From: Limnoperna fortunei | Lineage: Eukaryota; Mollusca; Bivalvia; Mytilida; Modiolidae | Direction of reading: 5' to 3' | Assembly: GCA_944474755.1 (NCBI GenBank) | Contig: OX104116.1 | Span: 7,195,547-7,259,546, forward strand | DNA: 64,000 nt | Part shown: positions 48,241 through 63,200 of the stretch, one piece after another | Position numbering within the stretch: position 1 is the stretch's first letter | Layout: the number at the start of each line of letters is the position of its first letter | The notes under the pieces: model-generated | What the model was told of the DNA's origin: nothing | Databases searched by the model: none | What the model saw: the letters and a program-made list of their open reading frames with translations, nothing else | Position numbers and translations under genes: made by a program

Positions 48241-51200
48241 GTAAGTCTGTATTTGTCTTTATAATTATTATTATTGTTTTTGGCCGTCTGTCTTTTCGGT
48301 TTTTTCATGTTATCAATAGTTTAAAAATTCATTATTAAAATTTAGACATTTTTTTAACTTCAAATATTCTGACTTAGTTAAAACATCAGAATTCCATCAT
48401 ATGATATTCTGTAATAAATTACATGACAAATTGTTTCAGATGAAGTTTACCATTAAGTTTAGCGTTTAAACTATTTATTAGTTGTATTAGAATGGTTTTC
48501 GCTACTTGCGGTTTCAATATAGAAGAATCGGGCAATAACACTAACACTTAGGTCATTGTATTGCGTACGTACGTTTAGAAACCCTTCATAAATTCTTGTC
48601 AATTATAAAGAATAATGACGTCTGATGTCAGCCTGTGATAAGACTCAAACGGAATAATGCATTCACGCATGCTGAGAAGAGTTAATATGAATTCATAGTT
48701 TTGTTAATGGTTTAATTTGGCATCTATTTTTAACACAGCTAATTAAATTGTATCACTAGTAGATGTTTTGCACATCATACTGTTTTAATAGAACTGATAA
48801 TATCCAAATAAAAGAAAACTAGAAATAAGATTACACAAGACAACAAAAGCTGAGTTTACCATTTGGATAAACCTGCAGTTTTACACACAGCGTTTAATAT
48901 ACTGCTATCATTACAATTAATTCTTTTATCATAAAACATTTGCAGAACCCTTAAAAAACAACGATCATATCTAACTTTAATTAAAAGTGTTAAAACTCAA
49001 ATTCAATAATAAGGAATGTGCTGACAGATGCATTAACGGCATGTTTGTATCAATGTTTTAATGTTGTTTACGGTTAATCTTTGTGGGGATCATTAATGAC
49101 TTACAAATTAAAATATCTGTATGTTTTCACGAAGTTCGTGATTTTTTATTTGGCTTATTGCCAAATATTTTATGATTATTTGTGTCTTTTTGCTACTCAG
49201 GAACGGTTTCGTACATTGCTGTTATACGGCAATGCAGCTATTCTATGGGGACACGTTCTAAAAATGATCCTCTTTTAACTTCTGTTTCTCAATTTATTTT
49301 GTAGAATCGAATTCAAAATATTGATTTAAAATATTTCTAGTTTGTATTTTTACATACATGAGCATTAATTTTTTATGCATTGTGTATCTGTCTTTTCAGT
49401 TTCAAATTAAGATATATTTATACTCGACGAGTCTTATCGAGATATGCTTAGATAATAACTCATCTTACATGTTTGTATGTGTATTAACATGTTTGTATGT
49501 GTATTAACACTTAATTTAGTGCAACAATCTGTTGATATACTAAGGCTTATCTCTTTCTTATTCATAGGTATCGTTTTAAGGATTTCAATTTTTTTATTTG
49601 AATGTTCTTTAATTTGTAATCTTTAATAACATCCCAAAACTTTGTAGTAGTACAGATGAGACATGAATACTAACATGGCAGTTATAATTAACATTAATCA
49701 CAATGTTTGCGGTGTTCAGTTAGCCATGTCTTTGCAATTTTGAACTTCGGATTTTGTTCTTTTGGTTTCGCCTTTGTAGACTTGTACATGTCCGTTTTAA
49801 TTTTTTTTTGCTATTAAAGAGTTAAATATTTACTACCATCATTTACTATATTATGTACATTTGTACAAAGGGAAGTCTGCAGTGTTTAAAAATTATGCCC
49901 TTTATAAAAACAAAGATTCCTGATAGATGTTGTTTGTTTAAATTTTATTAATTGATGTTGTACTTTATTTTAAAATGGAATAACAAATGCAATTGGTGCA
50001 ATTGGAAATATTTTTGTAATTTTGTACTTCGGTTTTGTTCTTTTTTTATTACGCCTTTTAAGACTTGTTACAAGTGTCTTTGAATGTTTGTTTGTCCTAT
50101 CAGAGAGTGATTGTTTTCTATATTTCTATCAGATCTGGAGAACTATTTTAGTGCAAAAAATATTACTGGTTTATCAAATATAACTTCATTAATGAGTGAC
50201 GATTTGAGAATATATGTATTAATATTTGTACTGTTATATGCAGATGACACTATTATTTTAGCTGAGAGTGCAAAGGACTTGCAGGATTCGTTAATTGTTT
50301 TTGAAAACTATTGTATACAATGGAAACTATCTGTAAATGTTGATAAAACCAAATCTGTTATTTTTTCTAAAGGAAAATGTAGAAAAAAGCATGAATTTAA
50401 ATTATGTGGACAAATTGTAGAAATTGTTGATAATTTCTCATATCTAGGAACTATTTTTAACTATAATGGAAAATTTTCTTTAGCGAAAAAGAAACTGTGT
50501 GATCAAGCTCAAAAAGCTGTTTATGCTCTGTACGGGAAAATTAGGAATATTAATATACCGATCGATCTTCAATTGAAACTTTTCGAATCTCTTATTGAGC
50601 CTATTTTATTATACTCAAGTGAAGTCTGGGGATTTGAAAATTCTCATTGTATAGAAAAGATCCAACTTAAATTTCTTAAAAATATTCTATCAGTTCGACT
50701 GAGCACGCCAAATTATATGGTTTATGGAGAGACCGGTACATCTCCTATAGAAATCAAAATTCAGACACGAATGTTAAATTTTTGGAGCAAAATTTTAATT
50801 AACACGGATAAGCTGTCAGGAAAACTATATCAGTTACTATTACACCTGCATAACACAGGGGTATGCAATTCCCGTTGGATCTCGCACATAAAATCTATAC
50901 TCGATCAAACGGGATTTAGCTTTGTTTGGGCCATTCAAAGTGCACTCAGTAAGAATGATACTAAATTATGTATTAAACACGTTTTATTGAACCAGTTCAT
51001 CCAGAAATGGTATAGTGAAATGCAAAACTCTTCAAGAGGTCAGTTTTATTCCAAGATAAAAACTAATTTTGGCATAGAAAAATATCTGACAGCCTTGCAG
51101 AAAAATCGTAGAATATATATCACCAAACTTCGATGTTCTAACGTCAAAATTCCAATAGAAACTGGGCGCTGGAACAAAACTCCTCAAAACGAACGTCTTT

Positions 51201-54200
51201 GTACCCTATGCAATTTAAGATCGATTGGGAATGAATCTCATTATCTTTTTTACTGCAATAATGAACAAATACAACATATTCGGTTGAAGTATATTCCTGA
51301 GTATTACCGCAAATCACTCCGTGAAGACAAGATTATTGGTATTCTTTCATTATGTAATATACCAGTTTTGAACAATTTGGCCATTTTCATTCAAAAATTA
51401 TCTAGGATCTTTTAAAATCAACAAATACTTACATACTTATGAACACTTATATTCCATTCACATTTATCAAATACTATCACACTTTATTATAGCACGTGAA
51501 AAGACTGTGTCAGTATTACGAACAAGGGATTAAAACTGTTCAACTGAATCAATTGTATGTGTATTGAGATCTAATGTTATTTGTTACCACCCTGTCTTTG
51601 TTTTGCCATGTTGTATATATGTTATTTTCATGCTGTCCTCTTGTTGCAGTGTATACTGCCAGAGTGTATCAATAAAATCTTGTCAACATTTCCAATGCTA
51701 TTTATATGTGTACAGTGGGACATGTCGAATGTATCTTAAAATAAGGTCAGAAAACAAAACGAATAAATTTAATAAATTTTAACAAATTTGTAATAAAGTT
51801 GAAATAAAACTAGGTATAATTGATGGTAATGTCTTAGTCTTACTGATGACAATATCCCGAACGCATGTTGTTATTTTATTACACATTTAAGATTTTTACT
51901 AGTTTTTAGAACATTGTAGTATATATAAATAAGTATGTAAAGGCTTTTTTACCCCTTATGTCTTTCATCATCCTTCCAAGTGAAGAGTTCAGATAACACG
52001 TTCGATCCATCGTCGAGGAAGCGGACGTGAAATCAGAACCAATGACGTGTGAGGATGGTCTTTCACCATAGTCCGAGAATCCTCTGCCGTCCAACGCTTT
52101 TTTTGGCGTGGGACGGGGGACGCAAAAAAGCGTTGGACGCAGAGGATTCTCGGACTAGTATCACCATATATCTAAACCCACCCACCATGACATAAAGAAG
52201 GAATTTTTGTTTATTATTTGGAAACTTAAATAAAAATGCTTTTCTTATTCGAACATATCTAAATACAGCCAAAAATATAGATTATTTACATCAACCTCGC
52301 ATGAATTTCTCATTTTGATTAATTTAAAAACACTCTTGTCTTGAGTAGCAAACTTTTTCAGATTGGCATCTTTGATTACACCGATTATACAAGTCCCTTC
52401 ATTATATCCTTTTTGTAGTCATTGTGATATCGGAAAAATATTATTTTATCAACAGTGTGCTTCGTTTAACTATTATCTGAGGTATCCTGTTTTATGCCTT
52501 ATGGCTTCTAAATACGAGGCATCTGAAACATTGACGATGTAAGTGGTATGGTGTCTTTCAAAGAAATTACATTCAAATACTTTTCTATAACACTGTGAAC
52601 TGACTGTTGAAAATAAGTAAAAATAAATTACCAATTGATTGTTTTTTCATTATTTTAAAATTAATTGCAAATGCAAACATTGTATTTTCAAATATAAGGT
52701 ACTGGAAGCAACAAGAAAAGCTAATAAATGTGATTCTTGACAAGTTCGTTTTGGTCAGATTTAATATCAACATATTTATGTTTCATCAGTCCTGACAATC
52801 AATTATTACTGATATTTTTATATCTTCAATGATCATTTATATTATATATAATATATAACGACAGGTGATCACTTTTATACTTTGGAAGTGTATCCTATGT
52901 TTTCTGTAATATGACACCTCCAACATCATGTAAAATTAAAACGAGTTTTGCTATCAGTCCAAATTGAAAAATTTATTATCTTTCACTTAGACTTGCTACG
53001 CGTCTCTTTCAAAACTGTGTTTGTGCTATTAAAGAGTTACATCTATATGGACATTTTTCCTATACACCTATGGCAAAGCAAAACTTGTGCCAAGTCTATT
53101 TTTCGACTGAAAATATTTTAGATTTTTATGGGTTTTATTTATAGATGACTGGAATATGTAATATGCCTCTGCAGACGTCTCATTGTTCCACATGCGGATA
53201 TTGAAAATGTTAATACTACTCTCAGAGCAAAAACAAATCTAAAGGACTTGTGGCAAGTCAACCGGTTTGTAATCTTCCGCTTTACTGTCATATACATTTT
53301 TATAAACGTAAAGGAACCCTTAAAATAGTGCAAATATATCATTGTCGAATCTGACTTTCCTGAAGTATTAGACAAACTAACTAGTAACCAGTAGGACTAC
53401 ATAGGAATTTTGGAAACCAAAAATTTAGACATACTCGTCCAAAGCACCTAATCAACCCACGTTTTGTTATTCGGTTTGGTCAACTAACTTACTGGATTTT
53501 TGTTTGTTTTTTGTTCTAGCGTAGTTGCAATCAGAACGTTGTCACTATCCTATGCATCGATTCTTTTTTTTATTTACCAACCGGTTTTCTTACCTGTTGC
53601 TTCAGTATTGCAGAAACTATAATAACTGGGCAAAGCAAACAACAAATACATCTAATTAGTGTTTACTAGTTACGTAACCTAAGCATTCTATAGTTTTATA
53701 TCCACAATTTTATTTTGATAATTTATATTTCTATTAGTTTCCGAACGCTATCAATATAGAAAAATGTAAAAATCCGTATAATAATGTCAAAAATGAATCA
53801 GTTGTTACCTGACTATACGCCTGCAGAATTAAGTTGTTACATCGATGCCATATAACAAAAGCGTTTACGATTCATTTCATTTTTTTCAAAAATTCGTAGA
53901 GGTCTTTTTAAAAAAAATTATTGTATTAACTCACTTTTTTCATGGTTTACATTTATAAATATAAAATAATTAACTAGGATTTTGTTGGTCATATTTATAT
54001 GTGTATATTGCAATGCTATAATAGCATAGGAGAAATGCACATTAATCAACATGTTGCCAACAATCAACACAGTAATTCATAAATAGCATTTTATTAGTGT
54101 ACGATAAACAGAATGGATTTCAAGCGCTAGTGCGAATGTCTTGAAACTAATCTTATGAGTTAATTATACTTGGCTTTGTTGATTCACTGGCAGTCATGCC

Positions 54201-57200
54201 GTGGTCGCCAATCAGTAACTAATTCACTTCACTGATTTACACTTTGTCCATTGTCGTCCTTAGAGCATATAATAGTACATCCATCAGTGGTTATAAATAG
54301 ATTAAAACATTCCATTCAATTGAAACAAATATATATTTCTTTTCACATGTTTTATAAGAAAAGACTTTTTGATTTGTGTAAAACTACCCATGTAAACACA
54401 TCTAAGACTTGATGACAGATATACAAGTAAATACAACCAAACGACTTGAAGCACGCGACACCTCCATTAATGACTCGTAGATGTGTCATCACCCAGATGT
54501 GTTTTGGTATGTGTCACCCGATGCCTTACTACCCTTAGTGCAGATATTCTCGTGGCTGTATTTGTAATGTTTATTATAGAAATAAACAAATGTATGTTAT
54601 ACAGTATTTAACATAATATATTTTCCTATTGGAATAAAAACTACATCACTGTTATTTAATTCTTTCCCCAAATTTCTCATAAAATCTATATATTATGTCG
54701 CCCTGGATATAGCTGAAATGCTGCTAGCTGGACGTTAAGCCAACATCCAATCAATCAATTAATCAATCAATCAGTCAATATATATTATGTTTTGAGTAGA
54801 GCAGATGAACATTGCATATTTCCAATGGTGTACGTAGCAGTACAATTAAATTTGGTATTTAGTGGAATTTGATAAAATACATCAACTTATTTGTTGTTAT
54901 TTCACCTGTATAGCTTTCTTTGTAAGTCTGACGTTTGTTTCGATGTTACTGGTTTTTATTATATTGTTTGGTTTGATGTCCTTTGGTTTTCTGTTAAAGG
55001 TCACATATATACAAACTATCAAAACAACATAAACCCGATGTCAAGTGTACAGGAGTAGTATATAAGTCTTCAATGACCTTTAATTTAGTTTTAGTTTGTA
55101 TAAAAACGTAATTAGTTATTGGGATAGATTGGCGTTGTGCTGGAAAACTTCCTGACTATAAAGAAAAACAGAAGATGAAACGAGCTTAACCTGTCTAAAC
55201 TTTACAATTAGGGCTTTTTATTTCCTTGTTTTAAGGGGTACTTGATGACATAAACAGTTTTGAAATGTTTGGTACATGTATGACTAAAGGGTAAATGGTG
55301 TAATGATTTCTGCAATAATATACCTTGTCTGAACATCAAAATAATGTACAAGTAAATAAATCATTCTTATAGGATGGTGATTATAACGACGATTCTGATT
55401 GCACGACATTTACTACTGGGGATATAGAATATCATAAGTCTAAAAGGGTCTATTAGAATCTGATTAATTTCAACAAAGTCTAAGACCATTTTAATGAATT
55501 TACTTATAATGATGTACTAAAAAATCCATCTCAACGCTGTACTAATCTATTATTTTAATTGATTTTATGTTCTCAGTGACATATACAGAACCAACTTTTA
55601 AAATATTCATCGTTTTTGTGCTTTCTTGGATTAAAAATGAGAAACTTTTTTTACATACACGATGCAGTTTAGGTTTTAAACTAAAATGAAATTAATTATC
55701 AGATTACAATATACCTTTATAAATTATGGAATGAGTTCGGGACATCTCAGTCAGGTTTTTCTTGAGTAAAGAAGAATATTCATCATTTTATGCTCATCAT
55801 TGAAACAATCCCGAGACTTTGTCTTACAAATTTTAGACACGCGTACCTAGGGTAATCATGTTCATTTATAAATGCTTACTATGAGAATTTCACTTCGAAC
55901 AAATAAAAATCGTTAAACAAAAAATCACAGGATCAGTAAACATTAGTAATCATTGTAACAACCTTATTATCATATGAACATTTATTTATGTATACAAAAT
56001 AACATTTCATTTTCAGTTTAAACATGATTGTGAAGATTTTATATATTTTGATATATCTATAGAGTTCGGCAACCAATATAAAAATGGAAAACAAATCCAT
56101 GTAGATATTAATGTATAGAAAGCTTGCGTCTTGATTGTTTGAATGGTGTTTAACGCCACTCTCAGCAATTTTTTAGCTATATCATTGCGTCCAGTTTTTA
56201 CTGGGGGAGGAAGCCGGAGTACATGGAGAGAACCCCCGATCTGCGGTAGGAAAACTGGCAATCCTTGTCAATTTAGATTGGAGTCGAGTGCACCCTGCTT
56301 GCAGTGAGAATCGACCCCGCAATCTCAGTGTTGACAAACCACGTGATCAATAGCACACGAACTACTTTTACTACTAGGCCACTGAGGCCCCTAAGAAAGT
56401 TTGTATTATAGAACAAATAAATAATAAGGTGTACTTTTATTATAATTTCAGCTATTTATATCCAATGTTGCTTTTCTAAATTTGCATATAGAACATGACA
56501 AAATGCTACTATATGTACTGATCATGACAACTTGTTCACCATCGCTATATCGCATCATGGTTACTCAGATATATATATTTCGAGAACACCTAGGCGGGTT
56601 TGTACAAGACAAACCGGCCGCTATATTTTTTGTAAGCTCAATAAAGTAAATTACTGTTGCTTTATAAACGTTCCATATCCATAGTGATACGGATAATCTG
56701 AAATGTTCGCTTGGGTAATTGGCGGGATTATATGTGGTCCCACAGAGAAGTGGGCTCCACAAGAGGGAAAATAGTGCATAAATACTTCATTTTTTCCTTT
56801 TGTTACCTTTATTCTTATGAAAGGCTCTTGAAATATCGACGGTATGCGAACACATATATGTCTTAAATAAACAGCTTTTAATGGTATATCGGTGCAAAAA
56901 TACGAAAAGTTATATAAAAGCGCAAAACCTGTGAAAAAAATATAAACGAAAATTTGACATTAAAGTTGCTGGAATTTCATCTGTTGATCGTCTGTGATGT
57001 AATATATTGTAAACAGTCAATCCAGTGGTATGCAAATTCACTCATGTCTAGTCAATTCCGACAGGTCATGATTTTTATCTCTCACGATGAGGGAATGGTT
57101 AAGCTGATTAGTATATACTGATGACAACCAGAGTGTCACTAATTTTGCGAGTTCGAGCCCAATTTCCGATAGGTTGAATAGCTAATTTTTCTGACGTAAT

Positions 57201-60200
57201 CGTAGTTTTTCACCTGTTCATCGGGGTTTCTCAACAAATAAAATATGGGCGCTATGATAAAGCCAAAATTTACTGAAGTGGCTTAAAACTCCAATCAGAC
57301 AATTTAAAAAAAAATTGCGATGTTTATGAATTTTCAGTTGTCTTAATTCTGATGCAGTTTATAGGATTATACCAAGTTACTTGTTTACTTTAAAAAAACT
57401 TTGAACTAATGTTAGCAAAGAAATTTTTAGTTCGGATAAGTTTATATGTACTTAATGACCAAATTAAATTATTATTACGACGTGATATCTTCTGGTTTTG
57501 TGATATGATAACTGCTTGTTTTATATCGAGTTTTGTTATTGTATAAACTTCTGCCGATATTTCTTTATATATATGCTTGTCTGTATGATATGTAAGTTGT
57601 TCGTGATATCTGCTTAACTTTTATATCATACGACGTAATTAAGCTGAGATGTTTAATTTTTCAATTGATATTTATATTCATTTATATTAAATAGAAATTC
57701 GTTTTATCTTGCAATTATTAAATTTGCTGGAATAACGTTTTTGATTATTCGGTAGTGCCAAATAAATTCTCCTGGTACCATTGACCTCACTTCTGGTATC
57801 AGTTAACTATTCTGTTCTGGTTTACGACGTTTGTGACGTAAGTACCACTTGAATACGAAACGAGCGAAAATATCATTTTCAAAATAGCATTTATTATTAA
57901 ATCAGAAATCGGCTAGAAGTGAGCGTTTTTCAGTAATTTAAAATGTATCTAAAATTCCTTTCTACCTGTTTCTAAGGCTCGTACAATTAAATTTATATTT
58001 TCTGACAATATACAAATATTGTATGTACTGGGCATACGTGCACAATTATTAGGCCAGTTTCGAACTATTTCGACTAAAAGAAACAATACAGCAGTGATGA
58101 GCATTTTTAAAATATATATTTTTTTTAGAAAAAAACATCCAAATTACACTTATTAATTGTTAGTAAGCATTAAATGATTTGAGTTTTACTATCTTGATAT
58201 TTGACTTCAGTAGCATTTTAAAATCGTGGCAGTTTAGCATTTAACATTAGGGAAAATCAACATTTTAATAAATTCTCCATAATTCATTATAATAACAAAA
58301 TGCAGCTACATATTCTTGTCTTGTTATTCAATTAAACAGTTTACTTTGTACCTAATGTTTTTATTATGAAATATTTAATATATATTTCATAATAAAAATA
58401 TATATAGCGGATTTGGCCGAGGGGTCTAGACCGCTGGACATAGTGCAGGCGAATTGGTGCCACAGTGTCACAACGGTGTGAGTTCGAATCCCGCTGAGGG
58501 AAAGCAAAAATTTGACAGTGTTAAAAATCTAATTCAAACAGTGTTGGGCCATATATATATATATATATATATATATGCCGAGTCTGCATTTTTTGTTACG
58601 TAATTGAAGACAACGTACAACGTTTAGCTGTTTCTTCAGAAATCTAATTAATTTTTCTTATCGTTGCGGCGGTAAATAAAACTATTATCATTCTGGGATT
58701 GTTTGGTGATAAATAAACATCTGGGCTGAATTAAGAACCTATTCTCATTGCGAGTATACTAGATATATATTATAGCTATGAACTTCTGTGAATTAAAACA
58801 AATGATTAAATAAAAATAATATTATGTGATAAATTAAATTTTCATTTCACAAGAGACATTTAATTACATTTTGTAATTATATTTCTCTGATTTCACGATG
58901 TTTGTTGGAGCCTTTTCGCACTATCAACTTCATATCCATTTAATTTATTATTCATTTCTCAAAATTTTGACTTGTTGGAGTATTCGAATAATTAAATATA
59001 AAAAGGAAACAAAAGGTAATGGAAATTGTTCAAATCTAATGAAAAAAGGAGGGACTGAAGTATGTATCGTTAGGCGCAAATATACACAAGAAACGTCACT
59101 ACAGATATTTAAGTGCGTTCGTCATTCATATATCTTCATATATCTTAAAGACATCCACTTTTCCACTTTGGTACACATTTTACAATAGCCCGTCAATATT
59201 TGAAGACTTCCCAATCAATAATTACACGGAATAACGTATGCATTATCATTTAGGGTCAAAGGTTAACTGCACCATGAATAACACCGAGTTGACAATCTAC
59301 CCGTTTGATCTTTTGTATGCAAATCGTTATAAAATATACAACAAATCATAACTGGGTGGTCTGCGTAGCTGTTGCATTTTATTTGTGCAAAGCTATAGAG
59401 TTTTTTAAATCTTCAAATTTCATAAATAATTCTGTAGAGATTTTGATCAACGTCTCAAACTTTGTTTTATTTATGACAATTTCTAATTTATGAAAAAATG
59501 GCGACTGCACTAAAATATATGTTATGCTGTTTTTGTATTGATGTGCAACTTAACACTAAAAATGGCTAAATCTAAAGAGATAACATTCTGAATATATGTC
59601 CATCAGTGATTACTATATTCCCCTAATGTTTTATGTTAACAGATCTTGCATTAGACACGTTGTCTTACGGAGCAGTCATTATTTCAGAATGAAATCTATC
59701 ATGTGATTCATGCAGAAACCGATTATACCTCTGACATATAAACGTAATTTAGCCAATTTTAGCTGATAAATTTCTGTTTAATATAAATCACATTATGTAA
59801 ATAATTTTTATTTCCACATACCTTTCCTTTTCACAACCTACGTTGCTAAGCCTTGTAACTTTATTTGTGTGTAAGTTTATAAAAGGGGATATTCAATTAA
59901 CCTTATTGAGTCACAAAATAGTAACATTCCTTCAAAATACTAGCATATTATTCGTTCGTGTTTTTAGAAAACATGATATGGCTACCTGCTGTTAAATGAC
60001 CAGTGGGTTTGGTCAGTCCGTCTTAATGGCGGCTATATATCACGGTTAACATTTAAAAATGTTTTTTCTAACGATATTTCTTGTTCCATAGGACGAGTAT
60101 GGTTAGTGGACGTCTACTGTCGAGGTGGAGAAACATCTCTATCTGAGTGTTACCATCCGGGATGGGGTAGACTTTTCCGTCGCCATCATAGTGAATGTAG

Positions 60201-63200
60201 AGGACATAAACATTCCGCAGGTGTCGTCTGCTTGAATATTGAAACAACGACGCCAAGTACTGTAGCTACAACCACTACAGATTATAATTTTTTAGATATA
60301 GCTGAAATTCAAAATAACGACGTTGGAGAATTTAGTATTCCTTTAGATCCCAGCGATGTACTGCTAGGGGACGAAGCTAACAATATACCTCTTAGGCATA
60401 GGTCAGAATTTTTAGAACCTGATTTAGAGCACATACCATCAACTACTCGAAAGACTACAACGACACCTACAACAACATTTACTACACCTACAAAGACGAC
60501 CCCTACAACTACCACCACAACGCCGACAACTACAACAACGACCCCTACAACAACCACAACGACCCCTACAACAACCACAACGACACCTACTACTACCACG
60601 ACGACACCTACAACGCCAACAACGACAACGAAAAAACCAACGACGAAACCGACCACACAAAGATCCCCAACTACAGTATTTGACATAGCTGCAAATTTAC
60701 CGGAATTAAAATTAAATCAATGGGTTATGGATAAAGACATTGAAAGGTGGGTTTTAGTGTTAAGGAACGATAAATATCTGGTAGCAGTTCCCGGTGGATC
60801 TCCTAAAACTATGATAAAAGAAGAATATATTAATCTCAGACGGCACATAATAAAGCCCCCTACAACAACGTCTTCATCATACGTTTTTATTTCAAATGCA
60901 GTATCAGATGAAACAAATGAGGAAAAGGCTAGTGAAAGGATGAAAGCAGACGATCCATTAGTACAAAGTACTGGCGTCGATTTAGTTGAAACAAACGAAA
61001 GCGTCGATTCTTCAGCAGATATTCGTATCAAACAGGACAACGATAAGAAAGATGATGTCGACAAAGATGTCAGTGATATGCTAAAAGAAAAAATAGAGGA
61101 AGACGATCTGGCAAATAATTCATTCAAAGTTGAGGTAGGTAGCGTTGGTTATATATTTTAGAATAAGTGCATACCGGTATATTGTATATGTAGCCTGACG
61201 AAAGACCAATTTGGTCCCAGTAATTAACTGTTTCTTTTTTGTGTTTTTACGTTGTAAAACATGTCGCCCTTTTTTATGCATGTCTACACATATACGTTGA
61301 GAATTTTTATATATGTTGTCGCATAATAGAGAAATATTTCTGTATTTCTGAAACGTTAATATTGGGTGTCCATTTTTTACAATTCGAGGATTGTCTCAGA
61401 TGTAGGACATATACACATATGTGCACATATACACGTCAATCATTGGAAGAACCCACATGATTGAGTCGGCCTTTTAAAATATAATGTTTAAACGTTATTC
61501 TGCAGATTCGAAATTAAATTTATGTTAGCCAATATTTATGTTGTTTTACCACTTAAATCAATAGTATTATATGACTTTTATCATTCTTTTATTTGATTGG
61601 CTTAAACTGACTTCAAAAGTAATGATCAGAACAACCTAAAATGGGCTTAAAATAGAACCAGCTGTCAAGCCAAGTGCGCTGAAAAGTTATGTCAACCTGG
61701 AGTATCCTAAAAATAGATTCCAGTGTCTAAAAATAAATATGTATGATGCTGTTGTCTTAATGAACTTTGAACTACATATCGTTACTTTCATATTAAATTT
61801 ATTCATTTAATTATTCATACAATAAAACATTTATCGACTTTAACATAGGTTGATTATAATTTTTATCGTCCTTCATAAAAATATATTTACCTCGTCTAAC
61901 GGCTCGGTGATTATATTTTTCTTTGGGTTGATTAAAATAGATGTCAACCTATGTCAAAGTCAATCATTGTATCTTGTAACCCTCTTGCTCTCTCGAGTTA
62001 AGTTAATTGGAATAAACTGTCAACGCATGATAAAAAAATAACGGGATCGATATAAATCATTTTTGAACTAAATGTTATAAAGAGATATAAAAGAACTATA
62101 CACTTCATTCCTAGTCCGGGAATCTCCTGCATCTCACGATTTTATAAAAATGTTCGTGTGGGTCAACTATATCTAGAGTAGCGATTTATATACAGGTGAC
62201 CCACACGAACATTTGTTATAAAATCGTGATATTGTGAAATGTGCCATCTCAAACCCGTTTCGAAAAATCCAATGTTTTGTCTGGAGCGTTGGACGGCAGA
62301 GGATTCTCACACTATTTATTCCAAGAAAAATTTAACTCGACACTGTCATTCCATCAAATACCAAAGCTTAAATTTTCACAGCCACACTGTTAACATTGAC
62401 ACTTTTCATTCCATCGTACCACACAGCTTTATGCCTCAAAATCACCATGTTTTACACTAATCATTTGATTATCTTCATATTTTGAATGAATGACGGTTAA
62501 TACTATACAGTAGTGTGTACTATACCGAGAACAAGGCTAATAAGACTTAGTTAATATTAGATCTACTTTTAATGGTACATACTTCCCGCTAAATTGACCA
62601 AATGACTTTGTGACATGTCGACAAGGTATATACATTACTTGAAACACAGACGAACGCACAGAAAGCCTGTCTAGACGGACAAATAGTAAGCTATTTATAT
62701 GGCCGCACAGTAAAGGCATACAAACAGTAAGAAAAACTATACGGATCGACCTACAGTCAGCCAGTGTAGACGGATACAGAGTAAGCCAGTCTAGACGGTA
62801 ACTAATATATGCCAGTCTAGCGGACACACAGTAAGCCAGTCAGACGGACACAAAGTAACCCAGACGGACTCACAGTAAGTCAGTCAGACGGACACAAAGT
62901 AACTCAGACGGACACGCAGTAAGCAAGTCTGGACGGGACAAACGAATTCGATGACTTATTTCCAGGAAAGCAGTGTTTATTGTACTTTAATTTTATACTG
63001 AAACCAAATATATAACAATATTTCTATTTACTATTACTATCTATGAGTTGATAGTTGTGTGGACTGGGTTCCTGGATAATAGTTTCATGATTACATTTGC
63101 CGCGGTTTTAAATATTTGCAGATAAAGCGCGTAGCTTATTCATATTTATAGGAATTATGTTGATGGTATTGCATGGGTTTTTCCATATTTGGATAATAAG

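Noticed and set aside
58406..58500. Functional tRNA-Leu or tRNA-Ser gene
   Set aside because: The acceptor arms do not pair, the T stem is mismatched and a repeat-like tail follows.
60309..61127. Minus-strand Val-rich and Ser-rich frames opposite the SRCR gene
   Set aside because: They are the antisense of the Thr/Pro codon repeat and of the acidic region, without independent support.
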